Source: an uncultured Roseicyclus sp.
GTDB lineage: Bacteria; Pseudomonadota; Alphaproteobacteria; Rhodobacterales; Rhodobacteraceae
Length of the DNA stretch: 64,000 nt
Direction: 5' to 3'
NCBI GenBank assembly: GCA_937139335.1
Contig: CAKZPN010000023.1
Location: forward strand, 98,504-162,503
The notes beneath the pieces were generated by a model, which saw nothing but the letters and a program-made list of their open reading frames with translations, did no database searches and was not told where the DNA came from. Below are positions 45,260 to 55,171 of the stretch, piece by piece (position 1 is the stretch's first letter; each line of letters begins with the position of its first letter). The position numbers and the translations under genes were made by a program.

Positions 45260-46560
45260 GCGATCCGGCACGGATGTGGTCGGTGCGCGGCCCGCTGCTG
45301 ACCGGGCTCGTCGCGCTGGTGATCCTGATCGCGGGCTTCGGAGGCTGGGCAGTAAGCAGCCAGTTGGCCGGCGCCGTCGTCGCCTCCGGCCAGATCGAGG
45401 TGGAGCGCAACCGACAGGCCATCCAGCACCCCGAAGGCGGGCGCGTAGCCGAGGTTCTCGTCGGAGAGGGCGACAGGGTCGCCGCGGGCGATGTGGTTTT
45501 GCGGCTGGAGCCGGGGCTGATTGCGCGCGACCTGGCCGTGGCCCGCGGCCAGCTGTTCGAGGTGCGCGTCCGGCGGGCGAGGCTCGAGGCAGAGCGGGAT
45601 GGGGCCGAGAATATCGCCTTTGCCGATGCGCTCGTCACCGCCGCGGCGGCGGATGCGGACCTTGCCGATCTGATGCAGGGGCAGGCCAACCTCTTCGACG
45701 CCCGCGCCGAAAGCCTGTCGCGCGAGGCGACGCAGTTGCGCGGGCGCGGCACCCAGATCGCGGCGCAGGTCGCGGCGCTGGAGGCGCAGGAGGCGGCGCT
45801 GTCCGAACAACTGGAGCTGGTCGAGGCCGATCTGGAGCGGCAGCAGGACCTCCTGTCGCGCGGGCTGATCGAGGTCGACCCGATCCTGCGTCTGCGGCGT
45901 GACGCGGCGCAGCTGCGCGGCTCTCTGGGCGAGGTCGAAGCGCGCAAGGCCGAGGCCGCCGAGCGCGTGATCGAGACGGAATTGGCGATCCTGCAGCTCG
46001 ACAGCACCCTCCGGGAGGAGGCGATTGCCGAGCTGCGCGAAATCCGCGTCAGCGAAGAGGAACTGCGCCAGCGCGTCGCCGACCTCGACCGCCGCATCGG
46101 CGAGCTGGACCTGCGCGCGCCCGTCAGCGGGCGCATCATCGGTCTTCAGGTCTTCGGCCCGCAGGCCGTGGTGCGCGCCGCCGATCCGGTCGCCTTTCTG
46201 GTGCCCGAGGGGCGGCCGCTCATCATCACCGCGCGCGTGCCCGCCATAGACGTGGACGAGGTTTTCGCCGGCCAGGCCGTGAGCCTGCGCTTCCCCGTGT
46301 TCGACATGCGCAACATCCCCGACCTGATCGGCACGGTGACGCAGGTTTCCGCCGATGTCTTCACCGACGACCCGAGCGGCGCCAGCTTCTACCGCGCCGA
46401 GATCGTGCTGGAGGAGGGCGAGATCGCCCGCCTGGGCACGCGCGAGCTTCTGCCGGGCATGCCGGTCGAGGCCTTCATCCGCACGCAGGACCGCACGCCG
46501 CTGGCCTATCTGCTTGAGCCGTTCAGCGCCTATTTCGCGCGGGCCTTCCGCGAAAGCTGA
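45256..46560 (+). CDS. Type I secretion membrane-fusion protein (HlyD/PrtE family)
   Basis: The 434-residue product has an N-terminal membrane helix (about 13-33), a barrel-sandwich half (Q-H-P-E-G-G-R-V-A-E-V-L-V-G-E-G-D-R-V), a long coiled-coil hairpin (about 90-275) and the C-terminal beta-barrel with L-R-A-P-V-S-G-R-I. It bridges the ABC transporter and an outer-membrane TolC channel. Its ATG overlaps the transporter stop. Confidence 0.94.
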   Translation: MSDPARMWSVRGPLLTGLVALVILIAGFGGWAVSSQLAGAVVASGQIEVERNRQAIQHPEGGRVAEVLVGEGDRVAAGDVVLRLEPGLIARDLAVARGQLFEVRVRRARLEAERDGAENIAFADALVTAAAADADLADLMQGQANLFDARAESLSREATQLRGRGTQIAAQVAALEAQEAALSEQLELVEADLERQQDLLSRGLIEVDPILRLRRDAAQLRGSLGEVEARKAEAAERVIETELAILQLDSTLREEAIAELREIRVSEEELRQRVADLDRRIGELDLRAPVSGRIIGLQVFGPQAVVRAADPVAFLVPEGRPLIITARVPAIDVDEVFAGQAVSLRFPVFDMRNIPDLIGTVTQVSADVFTDDPSGASFYRAEIVLEEGEIARLGTRELLPGMPVEAFIRTQDRTPLAYLLEPFSAYFARAFRES

Positions 46561-46648
46561 CAGACGCGGCGATGCACCCCCTTCCCCTTGCGGGGTCGCG
46601 CCGTTAGCCTGCGCCCCATACGGCAACCTGGGTGGGAGAGCACCGGAT

Positions 46649-47128
46649 ATGGCTGGACAGATCGACGCGCGCCTTGCGGACCTTGGGATCGAGCTGGCCG
46701 CGCCGCCCGCGCCTGCGGCGAACTACGTGCCCTATGTCATCGCGGGCGACATGGTGTTCGTCTCGGGCCAGATCCCGATGACCGCGGCCGGCATCGACAC
46801 GCTGATCAAGGGCAAGGTCGGCGCCGACATCGACGTGGAGGGCGCGGCCGCGGCAGCCCGGCAATGCGCGATCAACCTGCTGGCCCAGGTGAAGGTCGCC
46901 TGCGGCGGCGACCTCGACCGGCTGGTGCGGGTCGTGAAGCTGACCGGCTTCGTCAATTCGGTGCCGGAATTCGGCGAGCAGCCCAAGGTCGTCAACGGCG
47001 CCTCGGATCTTCTGGTCGAAGTCCTGGGCGACAAGGGCCGGCACAGCCGCTCGGCCGTCAGTGCGGGCTCTCTGCCCTTTGGCTGCGCGGTCGAGGTCGA
47101 GGGCATCTTCCAGATCACCCCGAACTGA
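46649..47128 (+). CDS. RidA/YjgF-family protein
   Basis: The 159-residue product is of the RidA family, which hydrolyses reactive enamine/imine intermediates from PLP enzymes. It has F-V-S-G-Q-I-P-M, the R-S-A-V-S-A-G-S-L-P-F-G-C-A-V-E-V-E segment and trimer-type length. The canonical imine-binding Arg of RidA near the C terminus is replaced in this subgroup (Y-x-x-A/C-type), so enzyme activity is uncertain. It is nine bases before the GDPD gene. Confidence 0.88.
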   Translation: MAGQIDARLADLGIELAAPPAPAANYVPYVIAGDMVFVSGQIPMTAAGIDTLIKGKVGADIDVEGAAAAARQCAINLLAQVKVACGGDLDRLVRVVKLTGFVNSVPEFGEQPKVVNGASDLLVEVLGDKGRHSRSAVSAGSLPFGCAVEVEGIFQITPN

Positions 47129-47137
47129 GGTCGCATC

Positions 47138-47914
47138 ATGCCCAAGCTGGCGCCCGCATTCACCGCCCGCCCGATCGCCCACCGCGCCCTGCATGATGCG
47201 GGCGCGGGCGTGATCGAGAACAGCCTGACCGCGATCAACCGTGCTGTCCGCATGGGCTACGGCATCGAGATGGACCTGCAGTTGAGCGCGGACGGCGTGC
47301 CGATGGTCTTTCACGACGACACGCTCGACCGGCTGACCAATACCACCGGACCTGTGCACAGCCGCACGGCGCAATCGCTCTGCGACCTGCAATTGAAAGG
47401 GTCCGAGGATCATATCCCGACGTTGGCGCAGGTGCTGGAGCATGTCGACGGCGCGGTGCCGCTGCTGATCGAGCTGAAGGACCAGTCGGGCGGCCTCGGG
47501 CCGACCGACCCCGCGCTCGAGGCGGCGACGGCGGAGGCGCTGAAGGGCTACGGCGGCGATGTCGCGGTGATGTCCTTCAACCCCTACATGGTGGCCGCCA
47601 TGGCCGAGCTTGCGCCGCACCTGCCGCGCGGGCTGACCACCTGCGGCTACATCCCGTCGAAATGGCCGCATCTCTCGCCCGAGACCTGCACCGCCTTGCG
47701 CAACATCGTCGCCTTCGACCAGGTCGGCGCGCAGTTCATCAGCCACGACTGGACTGACCTTGGCAGCCCGCGGGTGGCGGAGCTGAGGGCGCAGGGCGTC
47801 CCGATCCTGTGCTGGACCATCACGCAGGCGCAAGACGAGGCACAGGCGCGCCTGATCGCCGACACCGTGACCTTCGAGGGATATCTGCCGCCGCTCGACC
47901 CGCCGCACGATTGA
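47138..47914 (+). CDS. Glycerophosphodiester phosphodiesterase
   Basis: The 258-residue TIM-barrel enzyme would release sn-glycerol 3-phosphate from glycerophosphodiesters. It has A-H-R-A-L-H, E-N-S-L-T-A, E-M-D-L-Q-L-S-A-D-G-V-P-M-V-F-H-D-D-T-L-D-R-L-T and I-E-L-K-D, all family signatures with the metal-binding E/D/H. There is no signal peptide, so it is cytoplasmic. Confidence 0.95.
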   Translation: MPKLAPAFTARPIAHRALHDAGAGVIENSLTAINRAVRMGYGIEMDLQLSADGVPMVFHDDTLDRLTNTTGPVHSRTAQSLCDLQLKGSEDHIPTLAQVLEHVDGAVPLLIELKDQSGGLGPTDPALEAATAEALKGYGGDVAVMSFNPYMVAAMAELAPHLPRGLTTCGYIPSKWPHLSPETCTALRNIVAFDQVGAQFISHDWTDLGSPRVAELRAQGVPILCWTITQAQDEAQARLIADTVTFEGYLPPLDPPHD

Positions 47915-47964
47915 CGCCGCCGCCTGCGGCCCCATCTGTCTGAAGAGCAGACCGGAGGCAGGTG

Positions 47965-49155
47965 ATGGACGGCAGTTCGACCATCGAGATCGAGGTTCTG
48001 ACGAACCTCGCGCAGATCCACGCGGCAGAATGGGACGCCTGCGCCTGCCCCGAGGCGGCGGAGGGCGGCCGCCCCCACGACCCGTTCACCACGCACCGGT
48101 TCCTGTCGGCGCTCGACCGTTCGCGCTCCGTTGGCACCGGCACCGGATGGGCGCCTCGCTACCTGGTGGCGCGCGCAGACGGGCAGGTGATCGCGGCGGC
48201 GCCGCTTTACGCCAAGGGTCACAGCCAGGGAGAATACATCTTCGACCAAAACTGGGCCGATGCCTACGAGCGGGCGGGCGGGCGCTACTACCCCAAGTTG
48301 CAGATGGCCGTGCCCTTCACGCCCGCCACCGGGCGGCGCTTCCTGACGCGTCCCGGCTGGCGCGAAGTCGGCATGGCGGCGCTGGTGCAGGGCGCCGTGC
48401 AACTGGCCGACGAGAACGAGGTAAGCTCGCTCCACGTCACCTTCTGCACCGAGGACGAGGTCGAGGCGGGCGAAAAGATGGGCCTGATGCCGCGCGCGAG
48501 CCAGCAGTTCCATTGGGTGAACGACGACTACCCCGATTTCGACGCCTTCCTCGCCACGCTCAGTTCGCGCAAGCGCAAGAACATCCGCAAGGAACGCGCC
48601 GAGGCGCAGGATTTCGGCGGCGAGATCGTGGCGCTGACGGGCGACCAGATCCGCCCCGAGCACTGGGATGCGTTCTGGATCTTCTACCAGGACACCGGCG
48701 CGCGGAAATGGGGCCAGCCCTACCTGACGCGCGCCTTCTTCGACCTCGCCCAAGAGACGCTTCGCGACGACATGCTGCTGGTGCTGGCGCTGCGCGACGG
48801 CGTGCCGGTGGCGGGCGCGCTGAATTTCATCGGGCGTGACGTGCTGTATGGCCGCTACTGGGGCTGCACCGAACACCACCCCTGCCTGCATTTCGAACTG
48901 TGCTACTATCAGGCCATCGACTTCGCCATCGCCCAAGGCCTCGGCCGGGTCGAGGCCGGGGCGCAGGGCATGCACAAGCTGGCGCGCGGCTACATGCCGG
49001 TGCAGACCCATTCGCTGCACTGGGTGCGCGACGCGGGCCTGGCGCGCGCCATCGGCCACTATCTGGAGGCCGAGCGTGCAGCGGTCGACGAGGAGATCGA
49101 AGTGATGACGGGCTACGGCCCGTTCAAGCGAACCGAGGTGGAGGAGCAGGACTGA
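47965..49155 (+). CDS. GNAT/FemAB-like N-acyltransferase (DUF482 type)
   Basis: The 396-residue product resembles the DUF482 (peptidogalycan biosynthesis-like) family of double-GNAT proteins, with the characteristic [32 protein letters not shown] and K-R-K-N-I-R-K-E-R segments. The substrate is unknown. ATG 47965 follows GGAGG; a GTG lies one codon upstream. The stop overlaps phhB. Confidence 0.88.
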   Translation: MDGSSTIEIEVLTNLAQIHAAEWDACACPEAAEGGRPHDPFTTHRFLSALDRSRSVGTGTGWAPRYLVARADGQVIAAAPLYAKGHSQGEYIFDQNWADAYERAGGRYYPKLQMAVPFTPATGRRFLTRPGWREVGMAALVQGAVQLADENEVSSLHVTFCTEDEVEAGEKMGLMPRASQQFHWVNDDYPDFDAFLATLSSRKRKNIRKERAEAQDFGGEIVALTGDQIRPEHWDAFWIFYQDTGARKWGQPYLTRAFFDLAQETLRDDMLLVLALRDGVPVAGALNFIGRDVLYGRYWGCTEHHPCLHFELCYYQAIDFAIAQGLGRVEAGAQGMHKLARGYMPVQTHSLHWVRDAGLARAIGHYLEAERAAVDEEIEVMTGYGPFKRTEVEEQD

Positions 49156-49454
49156 TGCAATCGCACAAGCTGGAGGGGGATGACCGCACCAAGGCGCTGG
49201 CGGCGCTGGAGGCGCACGGGTGGCAGATGGTGGAGGGCCGCGATGCCATCGCCAAGCGCTTCGTCTTCGGTGATTTCAACGGGGCCTTCGGCTGGATGAC
49301 CCGCGTGGCGATGGTGGCGGAACATATGAACCACCACCCCGAGTGGTCGAACGTCTACAAGACCGTCGAGGTGACGCTGACGACGCATGACGCGGGCGGG
49401 ATCACCAACCTCGACGTGGCGATGGCCTCCAAGATGGACCGGTTCGCGGGGTAG
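49155..49454 (+). CDS. phhB: Pterin-4a-carbinolamine dehydratase
   Basis: PhhB regenerates the tetrahydropterin cofactor after aromatic amino acid hydroxylation. The 99-residue product has the active-site run E-H-M-N-H-H-P-E-W then V-E-V-T-L-T-T-H. It overlaps the acyltransferase stop (TGATG). It is on the same pathway as hmgA (57561-58916), since phenylalanine degradation passes through homogentisate, but they are 8 kb apart. Confidence 0.95.
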   Translation: MQSHKLEGDDRTKALAALEAHGWQMVEGRDAIAKRFVFGDFNGAFGWMTRVAMVAEHMNHHPEWSNVYKTVEVTLTTHDAGGITNLDVAMASKMDRFAG

Positions 49455-49458
49455 CGTC

Positions 49459-49476
49459 GGGGGCGTCGCCGCCCCC
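49459..49476. terminator. Bidirectional hairpin between phhB and peroxiredoxin genes
   Basis: Six-base arms GGGGGC/GCCCCC with a six-base loop lie between two convergent stops. There is no T-run on either side, so termination strength is uncertain. Confidence 0.4.
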
Positions 49477-49483
49477 TCCCGTC

Positions 49484-49972
49484 TCAGATCGCGGCGAGCA
49501 GCGTTTCGCCTGCCGACAATTCGCACATGCCGGGGCCTTGCTCGACGTTGATCACCTTCACCACACCGTCCTCGGCATAGAGCGCGTAGCGCCGCGAGCG
49601 GTCGTAGAAACCCGCCGGTTCCGCCGTCCAGTTCAGGCCGATCGCCTTGGTGAACTCCGCGCCCGCGTCGCCCAGCATGGTGATCCCGGCCTCGGCCGCG
49701 CCGGTGTCCTTGCCCCAGGCCGCCATCACGAAGGGGTCGTTGACCGACACGCAGATGACCTCGTCCACGCCCTTGGCGTCGAACTCGCCCTTGGTGCGGA
49801 TGAAGCTCGGGACATGGGCGGCGGTGCAGGTGCGGGTATAGGCGCCCGGCAGGCCGAAGATCACGACATTTCGACCCTTGACCTTGTCGGCCATCTTGAC
49901 CTGCTCGGGCCCGTTCTCGCCGAAGATCAGCAGGGTGGCGTCGGGCAGCGTGTCGCCGGCGGAAATGGTCAT
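49484..49972 (-). CDS. Peroxiredoxin (Prx5 type)
   Basis: The 162-residue product reduces peroxides through the cysteine of P-G-A-Y-T-R-T-C (about residue 49). The F-G-L-P-G-A-Y-T-R-T-C-T-A-A-H-V-P-S-F pattern is that of Prx5/glutaredoxin-dependent enzymes. A second Cys lies near the C terminus (M-C-E-L), a possible resolving residue. It is convergent with phhB and divergent from the ferredoxin reductase gene. Confidence 0.95.
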   Translation of the reverse strand: MTISAGDTLPDATLLIFGENGPEQVKMADKVKGRNVVIFGLPGAYTRTCTAAHVPSFIRTKGEFDAKGVDEVICVSVNDPFVMAAWGKDTGAAEAGITMLGDAGAEFTKAIGLNWTAEPAGFYDRSRRYALYAEDGVVKVINVEQGPGMCELSAGETLLAAI

Positions 49973-50056
49973 GGATGGGATCTCCCTCGCTTGTGAACCT
50001 GTTCTCTCGGGTTATAGGGTCGCACCGACAGCGGACCAGCACGAAAGGCGACGGGC

Positions 50057-51262
50057 ATGGAAAAGATCGTGGTGGTTGGCGCCGGGCAGGCCGGCGCGTC
50101 CTGCGTCGCCAAGCTGCGGAGCGAGGGGTTCACCGGCGCGATCACGCTGATCGGTGAGGAGCACGCCCCGCCCTACCAGCGCCCGCCGCTGTCCAAGGCC
50201 TACTTGCTGGGCGAGATGGCGCTGGAGCGTCTCTACCTTCGGCCCGAGCACTACTATGCCGACAATGCCATCACGTTGATGCTCGACACCTCCGTCAACG
50301 CCATCGACCGCGGGGACAAACAGGTGATCGCGGGCGGCCAGGCGCTGCCCTACGATAACCTCGTGCTGGCGACGGGGTCGGTGCCGCGTCGGTTGCCGGG
50401 CGCGATCGGGGGGGAAATGGGGGGCGTGCATGTCGTGCGCACGCTCCGCGATGTGGACGAGATGGAACCGGGGATGCAGCCGGGGCGGCGCGCGCTGATC
50501 GTGGGCGGCGGCTACATCGGGCTGGAGGCCGCGGCGGTAGCGCGAAAGCGCGGGATGGAGGTGATGCTCATCGAGTTCGCCGAGCGCATCCTGCAGCGCG
50601 TGGCGGCACCCGAAACCTCCGGCTATTTCCGCGACTTGCACCGCGCGCACGGCGTCGACATCCGCGAGGGTGTCGGCCTGACGCGGCTGACGGGCGAGGA
50701 CCATGTCACCGGCGCGGTGCTGTCGGACGGGTCCGAGCATCCGGTCGACATGGTGATCGCAGGTATCGGCATCACGCCCGCCACCGCGCTGGCGGAAGCC
50801 GCCGGGCTGACGGTCGAGAACGGGATCGTGGTGGATGCGCATGGCCGCACCAGCGACCCGTCAATCTGGGCGGCGGGCGATTGCGCCTGCCTACCCTACA
50901 AGGGCGCCCGCATCCGGCTGGAATCGGTGCAGAACGCCATCGACCAGGCCGAGGCGGTGGCCCGCAACATCCTCGGCGCGGGCGAGCAGTATGTGCCGCA
51001 GCCGTGGTTCTGGTCCGACCAGTACGACGTGAAGCTGCAGATCGCGGGGCTGAACACCGGCTACGACCGCGTGGTGGTGCGCGACGGCGGCGTGGCGCGG
51101 TCGCATTGGTATTACGCGGGCGACACGCTGCTGGCGGTCGATGCGATGAACGATCCGCGCGGCTACATGGTCGGCAAACGTCTGATCGAGGCGGGAAAAT
51201 CCCCCGCGCCCGAGGTCGTGGCGGACGCGGACCAGGACCTGAAGCCGCTGTTGAAGGCCTGA
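50057..51262 (+). CDS. FAD-dependent ferredoxin reductase-like oxidoreductase
   Basis: The 401-residue product has an FAD-binding G-A-G-Q-A-G (about 8-13), an NAD-binding G-G-G-Y-I-G-L-E (about 152-159), the second FAD motif W-A-A-G-D-C-A, and a C-terminal reductase domain. It resembles rhodocoxin/putidaredoxin reductases that pass electrons from NADH to a [2Fe-2S] ferredoxin. No ferredoxin or P450 is adjacent. It ends three bases before rsmD. Confidence 0.92.
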   Translation: MEKIVVVGAGQAGASCVAKLRSEGFTGAITLIGEEHAPPYQRPPLSKAYLLGEMALERLYLRPEHYYADNAITLMLDTSVNAIDRGDKQVIAGGQALPYDNLVLATGSVPRRLPGAIGGEMGGVHVVRTLRDVDEMEPGMQPGRRALIVGGGYIGLEAAAVARKRGMEVMLIEFAERILQRVAAPETSGYFRDLHRAHGVDIREGVGLTRLTGEDHVTGAVLSDGSEHPVDMVIAGIGITPATALAEAAGLTVENGIVVDAHGRTSDPSIWAAGDCACLPYKGARIRLESVQNAIDQAEAVARNILGAGEQYVPQPWFWSDQYDVKLQIAGLNTGYDRVVVRDGGVARSHWYYAGDTLLAVDAMNDPRGYMVGKRLIEAGKSPAPEVVADADQDLKPLLKA

Positions 51263-51265
51263 GCG

Positions 51266-51832
51266 ATGCGGATCATCGCCGGGCGGCTCAGGGGCAAGAA
51301 GCTGGCCGAGGTCGGCGCGGGCGATGCGGCAGCGCATCTGCGGCCCACCACCGACCGGGTGCGGGAAAGCCTGTTCAACCTGATCGCCAGCGGCAAGCAC
51401 GGCGACCCGATCACTGGCGCGCGGGTGCTCGACCTGTTTGCGGGGACAGGCGCGCTGGGGCTGGAGGCGTTGAGCCGGGGTGCCGCACACGCGACGTTTG
51501 TCGATGACGGGAAAGCCGCGCAGGCGCTGTTGCGCGAGAACCTGGCGCTATGTTCTTTGCAATCCGCCAGCCAGATCATTCGCCGCAATGCGTCAGATCT
51601 CGGCCCGGTGCGCGGCGCGCCCTTCGACCTCGTGTTCCTCGACCCGCCCTACGGGCAGGGCCTCGGCGACCGGGCGCTGGCCTCGGCGCTCGCGGGCGGC
51701 TGGATCGCCCCCGGCGCGCTGATCGTCTGGGAAGACAGCGCGCCGCCGCTGCCGCCGGCAGGTTTTGACCTGCTGGACCAACGCGGCTACGGCGGCACGG
51801 TTATCACGCTGCTGCGCCGGGTGGCAGCGTGA
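51266..51832 (+). CDS. rsmD: 16S rRNA m2G966 methyltransferase RsmD
   Basis: RsmD methylates G966 of 16S rRNA. The 188-residue product starts M-R-I-I-A-G-R-L-R-G, has the SAM motif L-D-L-F-A-G-T-G-A-L-G-L-E-A and the catalytic D-P-P-Y-G, all standard. It follows the reductase by three bases. Confidence 0.95.
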   Translation: MRIIAGRLRGKKLAEVGAGDAAAHLRPTTDRVRESLFNLIASGKHGDPITGARVLDLFAGTGALGLEALSRGAAHATFVDDGKAAQALLRENLALCSLQSASQIIRRNASDLGPVRGAPFDLVFLDPPYGQGLGDRALASALAGGWIAPGALIVWEDSAPPLPPAGFDLLDQRGYGGTVITLLRRVAA

Positions 51833-51838
51833 CCCGCC

Positions 51839-52903
51839 TCAGTCTGTGTAAGGCCCCGGCGCGCTGCCAACCTCGGCGCTGACCGCCGCGCGCGCGGCCG
51901 CTACCAGTGCCGCACCGTCGAGGCCCAGGCCATCGGCCTCGGCGATCCAGTCCGCGATGACGGCGTCGCCCACGGCCCTGATCTCGGCGGTCAGCTCGGG
52001 CGACATTTCGGCGATGATGTTGCCCGTATCCTCCATCGCCATGCGGCCGTCGGCATCGCCGATGTCATGCGCGCGCCCGGCCCAGGCCGAGGCCATCAGC
52101 CCGGAATTGGCGTCGATGATCGCGCGCAGGTCGTCGGGCAGCCCCTCGTAGACATCGCGGTTCATCGCCCAGAGGAAGTAGAGGTTGTAGAGCGAATAGT
52201 CGCCCGCGACGTCGGTGTGGCTGTCGGTCAGCTCGCCCAGCCGCAGTGACGGCGCCTGTTCCCAGGTGATCACGCCACCGTCGACCACGCCGCGCGCCAG
52301 CGCCTCGGGGAAGGCGGGCACCGGCATGCCGACGGGCGTCGCGCCCAGCCGGTCGAGCAGGAGCGTCGCCGCCCGCGACGGACCGCGCAGGCGCAGCCCG
52401 TCAAAATCGCCCATCGTCTCGATCGGATCGCCGCGCAGGTGGATCAAGCCACGCCCGTGCATGTGCGCCGCGATCAGGTGCACATCGGCGAAATCGTCCA
52501 TCAGGAACTCTTGCGTGAAGCTCCACGCCGCGCGCGACGCCTCCTCCGCCGATTTCGTGGTCATGAACGGCAGTTCCAGCGCCTCGGCCTCGGGGAAGCG
52601 CCCCGGTTGGTAGCCGGGGATCACCCAGCCGCCGTCGATCACGCCGTCGCGGATCAGGTCATACTGGTCGGGCGCGGCGCCGCCGAGCTGCATGAACGGG
52701 TAGATCTCGACCTGGATGCGGCCATTCGACTGCTCCATGATGGCGTCGGCCCAGGGCTGCATGAAATGCGTGGGGTTGGCCGAGGCGGGCGCGACGAAAT
52801 GCTGGAAGCGCAGCGTCACCTCAGGCTCGGCCTCCTGCGCGGCGGCGGCGGTGGCCAGCGCCAGGCCCATCAGGGCGGCGGTCAGGGTCTTGCCAAAGGT
52901 CAT
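51839..52903 (-). CDS. TRAP transporter solute-binding protein (DctP family)
   Basis: The 354-residue product has a signal peptide ending A-T-A-A-A-A-Q (about 22) and the DctP fold with F-Q-H-F-V-A-P, L-R-L-R-G-P-S-R-A, and W-E-Q-A-P. It would deliver an organic acid or similar solute to a TRAP permease. No dctQ or dctM gene lies on either side, so it is an orphan here. It is convergent with rsmD. Confidence 0.92.
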   Translation of the reverse strand: MTFGKTLTAALMGLALATAAAAQEAEPEVTLRFQHFVAPASANPTHFMQPWADAIMEQSNGRIQVEIYPFMQLGGAAPDQYDLIRDGVIDGGWVIPGYQPGRFPEAEALELPFMTTKSAEEASRAAWSFTQEFLMDDFADVHLIAAHMHGRGLIHLRGDPIETMGDFDGLRLRGPSRAATLLLDRLGATPVGMPVPAFPEALARGVVDGGVITWEQAPSLRLGELTDSHTDVAGDYSLYNLYFLWAMNRDVYEGLPDDLRAIIDANSGLMASAWAGRAHDIGDADGRMAMEDTGNIIAEMSPELTAEIRAVGDAVIADWIAEADGLGLDGAALVAAARAAVSAEVGSAPGPYTD

Positions 52904-53125
52904 CTGGTCCCTCCTTGGCTGAACGGCGTCCCCCCCGCCATAGCGGGCGCGGGATGCAAACGTAATGGGTCAGCCTGACGCTGCAAGCGCGGCGGGTGCG
53001 GGGAATATCTTGTGGATGTCCCCGATCAGCCCCCCCGATCTGGCGTGCGGGGCCTTGTTTACGCATCCTCAACATGGGACAGTCCATAAAAATCGAGCGA
53101 AAAACGAACTCCGACAGGCACCCAC

Positions 53126-55168
53126 ATGCAGGACTCGACAGCCCTCCTTTCATCGGTCTTCGGCTTTTCCGCCTTCCGGCCCGGACAGGAAGAGATCGTC
53201 GAGGCGGTGGCGCAGGGGCGCAACGTTCTGGCCATCATGCCGACGGGCGGCGGCAAGTCGCTGTGTTTCCAGTTGCCCGCGCTGATGCGCGAGGGCGTGA
53301 CGGTCGTGATCTCGCCGCTGATCGCGCTCATGCGTGACCAGGTGCGCGGGTTGCGCGAGGCGGGCGTGGTCGCGGGCGCGCTGACCTCCGGCAACACGCC
53401 CGAGGAAACCGATGCGGTCTGGGCCGCGCTCGAGGATGGCACGCTGCGGCTTCTCTACATCGCGCCGGAGCGGCTGGCGTCGTCCGGAACCGAGCGGATG
53501 CTGAAGCGCGCCGGTGTCAGCCTGATCGCGGTGGACGAGGCGCATTGCGTCAGCCAGTGGGGCCATGATTTCCGCCCCGACTACCTGCGCATCGGGGCGC
53601 TGCGCCGGTCGCTCGATGTGCCGCTGGCCGCCTTCACCGCGACGGCGGATGCCGAGACGCAGTTGGAGATCATCCAGCGGCTGTTCGATGGAGAGCCGCC
53701 CGACAGCTTCCTGCGCGGCTTCGACCGACCCAATCTCGCGCTCGCCTTCGAGGTGAAGCAGAACCCTCGGCAACAGATCCTGAGCTTCGCCGCCGCGCGC
53801 AAGGGTCAGTCGGGCATCGTCTATTGCGGCACGCGCGCCAAGACCGAGACGCTGGCGCAGGCGCTGCGCGAGGCGGGGCATTCCGCCTGCCACTACCATG
53901 GCGGGATGGAGGCGGAGGATCGGCGCATCGTCGAGGGCCGCTTCGCCGGCGAGGACGGGCTGATCGTGGTCGCAACCATCGCTTTCGGAATGGGCGTCGA
54001 CAAGCCCGACATCCGCTGGGTCGCGCATGCCGACCTGCCGAAGTCGATCGAGGGCTATTACCAGGAAATCGGCCGCGCCGGCCGCGACGGCGCGCCGGCC
54101 GATACGCTCACGCTCTACGGTCCCGACGACATCCGCTTTCGCCGCGGCCAGGTCGACGAGGGGCTCGCGCCGCCGGAGCGCAAGGAGGCCGACCATGGCC
54201 GCCTGAACGCGCTGCTGGGGCTGGCCGAGGCGTTGGGCTGCCGGCGGCAGGTGCTGCTGGGCTATTTCGGCGAGACGACCGAACCTTGCGGCAACTGCGA
54301 CCTCTGCGCCGCGCCGCCCGAGACCTTTGACGCCACGACGCCGGTGCGCAAGGCGCTGTCGGCGATGCTGCGCACCGGGGAGTATTTCGGGGCCGGGCAC
54401 CTGATCGACGTGCTGATGGGCGCGCAGACCGACAAGATCCGCGAGCGCGGCCACGACCAGTTGCCGACCTACGGCGTCGGCACCGAGTTCGACAAGCGCG
54501 GCTGGCAGGCGGTTTTCCGGCAAATGGCGGCGCATGACCTCGTGCGCCCGGACGCGTCGCGGCACGGCGCGCTGCGCATGACCGAGGCCGCGCGCCCGAT
54601 CCTGCGCGGCGAGGCCGGGATTACGCTCCGCCACGACACCATCAAATCCGCGCCGCGCAGCCCGCAGGTGAAGATGCTGGTGAGCGAGGAGGACGCGCCG
54701 CTGCTGTCGGCGCTGAAGGCCAAGCGCCGCGCGCTGGCCGAGGCTGCGCGGGTGCCGGCCTACGTGATCTTCACCGACAAGACGCTGATCGAAATGGCCG
54801 AGACGCGCCCCGCGACGCTCGACGCGATGGCGCGGATCAACGGCGTCGGCGCGACCAAGCTGGAGAAATACGGCGCTGGTTTCCTGGCCGTCATCACCGG
54901 CGAAACGCCGGATGACGTGCATCCCGCGCGGCGCAAGCTCGCGGGGCGCGACGCCGGGACGCTCTACGACCGGCTTCTCGCCGTGCAGGCCGACCTGTCG
55001 CGGGGTGAAACCGGGACGGACAAGCAGATGACTTGTTCCTCGTCGCAACTGGCGAAGCTCGCGGCGGCAAAACCCTCGGACCTGTCCGGGCTGACCCGCC
55101 TGTTGGGCGAGCGCCACGCCGAACGCTTCGGCGACGCCTTCCTTGAGGTGCTGCGCGAGGCGGGCTAG
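53126..55168 (+). CDS. recQ: ATP-dependent DNA helicase RecQ
   Basis: RecQ unwinds DNA in recombination repair. The 680-residue product has Walker A T-G-G-G-K-S (about 38-43), D-E-A-H box V-D-E-A-H-C-V-S-Q-W-G-H-D-F-R, motif VI Q-E-I-G-R-A-G-R-D-G, a zinc-binding C-x2-C-x2-C (P-C-G-N-C-D-L-C), a winged-helix region and an HRDC domain (about 520-595). Confidence 0.97.
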   Translation: MQDSTALLSSVFGFSAFRPGQEEIVEAVAQGRNVLAIMPTGGGKSLCFQLPALMREGVTVVISPLIALMRDQVRGLREAGVVAGALTSGNTPEETDAVWAALEDGTLRLLYIAPERLASSGTERMLKRAGVSLIAVDEAHCVSQWGHDFRPDYLRIGALRRSLDVPLAAFTATADAETQLEIIQRLFDGEPPDSFLRGFDRPNLALAFEVKQNPRQQILSFAAARKGQSGIVYCGTRAKTETLAQALREAGHSACHYHGGMEAEDRRIVEGRFAGEDGLIVVATIAFGMGVDKPDIRWVAHADLPKSIEGYYQEIGRAGRDGAPADTLTLYGPDDIRFRRGQVDEGLAPPERKEADHGRLNALLGLAEALGCRRQVLLGYFGETTEPCGNCDLCAAPPETFDATTPVRKALSAMLRTGEYFGAGHLIDVLMGAQTDKIRERGHDQLPTYGVGTEFDKRGWQAVFRQMAAHDLVRPDASRHGALRMTEAARPILRGEAGITLRHDTIKSAPRSPQVKMLVSEEDAPLLSALKAKRRALAEAARVPAYVIFTDKTLIEMAETRPATLDAMARINGVGATKLEKYGAGFLAVITGETPDDVHPARRKLAGRDAGTLYDRLLAVQADLSRGETGTDKQMTCSSSQLAKLAAAKPSDLSGLTRLLGERHAERFGDAFLEVLREAG

Positions 55169-55171
55169 GCG

